Program-made: the position numbers and the translations under genes
Assembly: GCF_019097595.1 (NCBI RefSeq)
Contig: NC_080715.1
Location: forward strand, 26,440,355 to 26,504,354
Source of the DNA: Hemibagrus wyckioides
Lineage: Eukaryota > Chordata > Actinopteri > Siluriformes > Bagridae
Length of the DNA stretch: 64,000 nt
Direction of reading: 5' to 3'
Shown here: one piece after another, positions 62,380 to 64,000 of the stretch
How positions within the stretch are numbered: position 1 is the stretch's first letter
Layout of the letters: the number at the start of each line of letters is the position of its first letter
The notes under the pieces: model-generated
The model's input: only the letters and a program-made list of their open reading frames with translations
Database searches by the model: none
Told to the model about the DNA's origin: nothing

Positions 62380-63000
62380 ACATTAAGGAGTATATCATTG
62401 TGAATGAAATGGGAGGGAAGTGGAACAGTAAGATTACAGGGTGAAGAGATGAAGAAGGTACAGGAGTTTAAGTACTTGGGGTCAACAGTCCAGAGTAATG
62501 GAGAGTGTGGGAAAGAGGTAAAGAAGCGAGTTCAGGCAGGTTGGAATGGATGGAGAAAGGTGTTCTGTGATAGAAAAATATCAGTGAGGATCAAGGGGAA
62601 GGTGTACAAGACAGTGGTGAGACCGGAATCAGAGCTGGAGGTAGCAGGGCTGAAGATGTTGAGGTTCTCTTTGGGAAAGACAAGGTTGAACAGGATTAGG
62701 AACGAGTACATCAGAGGGACAGCTCATGTTGGACATTTGGGGGACAAAGTTAGGGAGGCCAGATTAAGATGGTTTGGACATGTTCAGAGGAGGGAGAGTG
62801 AGTATATTGGTAGGAGAATGTTGGACATGGAGCTGCCAGGCAGGAGGTAAAGAGGAAGGCCAAAGAGGAGGTATATGGATGGAATAAATGAGGATATAAT
62901 GCTAGTGGGTGTAAGTGTTGAGGATGCAGAAGATGGGGATAGGTGGAGAGAGATGATTCACTGTGGCGACCCCTGAAGGGAAAAGCCGAAAGAAGAAGTA
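62380..63000 (+). mobile_element. 3' end of a non-LTR retrotransposon (LINE), 5'-truncated
   Basis: This is the tail of a reverse transcriptase followed by a short 3' end GTGGCGACCCCTGAAGGG and AGCCGAAAGAAGAAG, a familiar fish LINE terminus. The upstream polymerase core and endonuclease are missing, as expected for 5'-truncated insertions. The exact clade is not resolved from this fragment. Confidence 0.85.
62404..62990 (+). pseudogene. LINE reverse transcriptase C-terminal remnant
   Basis: VQEFKYLGSTVQSNGECGKE is the conserved segment just after the polymerase core. KVYKTVVRP runs straight into ESELEVAGLKMLRFSLG, missing the MLYG-type motif that normally stands between, so there is a small internal deletion. 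EYIRGTAHVGHLGDKVREAR and RLRWFGHVQRRESEYIGRRM follow. A stop near 62850 interrupts it, after which RGRPKRRYMDGINED and CGDP are still readable. The preceding NEMGGKWNSKITG is in another frame. It is non-functional. Confidence 0.88.
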
Positions 63001-63354
63001 CATCATTATATAATTTTAGAATAGGTGTTAATCATACTGCCCCTGGTGGGTTACGAGGGGTGAAGTGGGAATTACAACACCACCTCTACCACTAAAAAAC
63101 ATTCTTTAACAAAAATAAAGTTTTTTTTATGTTTTATGTATTTTTTTATGTTTTAACAAAAATAAACTCTGAACTTTTATCATCTTTGACACAATTAATG
63201 AACTTATTCCATACATTTTAGTTTAGCTTGAATTTTACTTGACAGAAGAGAAATTCTTCTATTAGGCAATTTAATATTATTAAATATGTCTAGAGACGTG
63301 TGTGTGTGTGAGTGAAAATTCAAGATGATCAGCAGTTTATAAAATACTCAAATC

Positions 63355-63595
63355 AGCTCTTCTATAACCGACATCAACGCCACAAAGTCACAGAAATCTG
63401 ACGTTTTCTTGATTCTGATGTTTGCTTTGAATATAAACTGAAGCTCTTGAATAAGTAAAGCTCTTTCCACACTCTGAGCACTGATACGGTTTCTCTCCTG
63501 TGTGTAGCTGGAGATGATGTTCCACACTGTGCGAATGCACTGATGTTCTTTGAGAGCACTCTGATTCATGAAGCTCCTTTCACATGTTTAATCTC
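63355..63595 (-). pseudogene. Decayed C2H2 zinc-finger fragment
   Basis: On the minus strand, [16 protein letters not shown] resembles the second half of a C2H2 finger. After a frameshift, [20 protein letters not shown] gives the typical linker (TGEKPY) and C-x2-C half of the next finger, followed by a degraded end without a proper second histidine pair. Frames shift and stop, so it is a relic of a zinc-finger gene or retrocopy. A functional gene beyond the window edge cannot be excluded. Confidence 0.7.
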
Positions 63596-63599
63596 AACA

Positions 63600-64000
63600 A
63601 GACTCTTCTTGTGACACAAATGTAGTGCTGCTCAGTTTGTGGAAATGCAGACGTTTGGATAATACATTGATTTGATGATGTTTCTAGATTTGACTTATTT
63701 GTCATATGTCTGTCTCAGGAGTGTATACCAGAAAAACATTTGAATGATCGATTACATAAAAATTCATTTAAAAAGAAATGGAAGTCAGTGTGTGAGATTT
63801 TATATTACAATAAGGTCTAAGTGCTCATATTGGCAAAATGACCCTGAATGGGCATTATCGTGACATTTCCTGCTGCAGGCTTTCTGAAGTTAGAGCTAGA
63901 ACTCATACTCTGAGATATCAGCTTGTTTTGGTGCACATCACTTTATGTAAATTTTCTTTTTCTCTCCTTAGAGTGAGGAAATAAATTGAATATGAGGCCA
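63600..64000. other. Window end, no gene recognised
   Basis: AT-rich unique DNA. No further zinc-finger units or splice-flanked exon can be supported up to the edge. Confidence 0.4.

Overview
The window is vertebrate nuclear DNA, almost certainly from a teleost fish. The signs are spliced genes with GT-AG introns, a single-exon SoxB gene, Tc1-like transposons, tRNA-derived SINEs, a non-LTR retrotransposon tail and a very high load of CA/GT, CT, GATA and GAAA microsatellites. Several dispersed repeats look like ones I associate with catfishes and relatives, but that is recollection and weak evidence. Most of the window is non-coding, and nearly all long open frames in it are artefacts of simple repeats.

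Layout. (1) 1-9 kb: AT-rich intergenic DNA with dense microsatellites. (2) 9.1-9.8 kb, minus strand: an intact intronless sox21-type gene, with a candidate TATA box about 165 bp upstream of its start codon. (3) 10-14.9 kb: intergenic, with a 400-bp CA-rich tract. (4) 14.9-22.75 kb: a 7.7-kb minisatellite of a 29-bp unit (about 260 copies) with layered higher-order duplications. (5) 22.75-52 kb: a gene desert with dispersed repeats, a perfect 24-bp-arm hairpin, a 23-bp minisatellite, a foldback Tc1-like relic at 47.1-47.9 kb and several SINEs. It also holds complex, non-repetitive stretches of the kind often conserved around developmental regulators such as Sox21; that is inference only. (6) 52.1-60.4 kb, plus strand: a 12-exon gene that I reconstructed from splice sites. 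It predicts a 456-residue protein with one N-terminal membrane segment followed by a long coiled coil. Every internal intron is phase 0, and the exons alternate between a 60-residue type A and a 20-34-residue type B, so the gene grew by tandem exon duplication. Intron 3 holds a 2.7-kb minisatellite of a 16-bp unit. (7) 60.47-62.02 kb: a complete but inactive Tc1-like element 49 bp after that gene's stop codon. (8) 62.1-64 kb: SINE tail, LINE reverse-transcriptase tail and a decayed C2H2 zinc-finger fragment on the minus strand.

Only two gene models are well supported: sox21 and the coiled-coil gene. Nothing in the sequence ties them to one pathway. The most novel item is the coiled-coil gene, which I cannot assign to a named family. 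Its duplicated introns preserve what looks like the single-copy seed of the neighbouring minisatellite.
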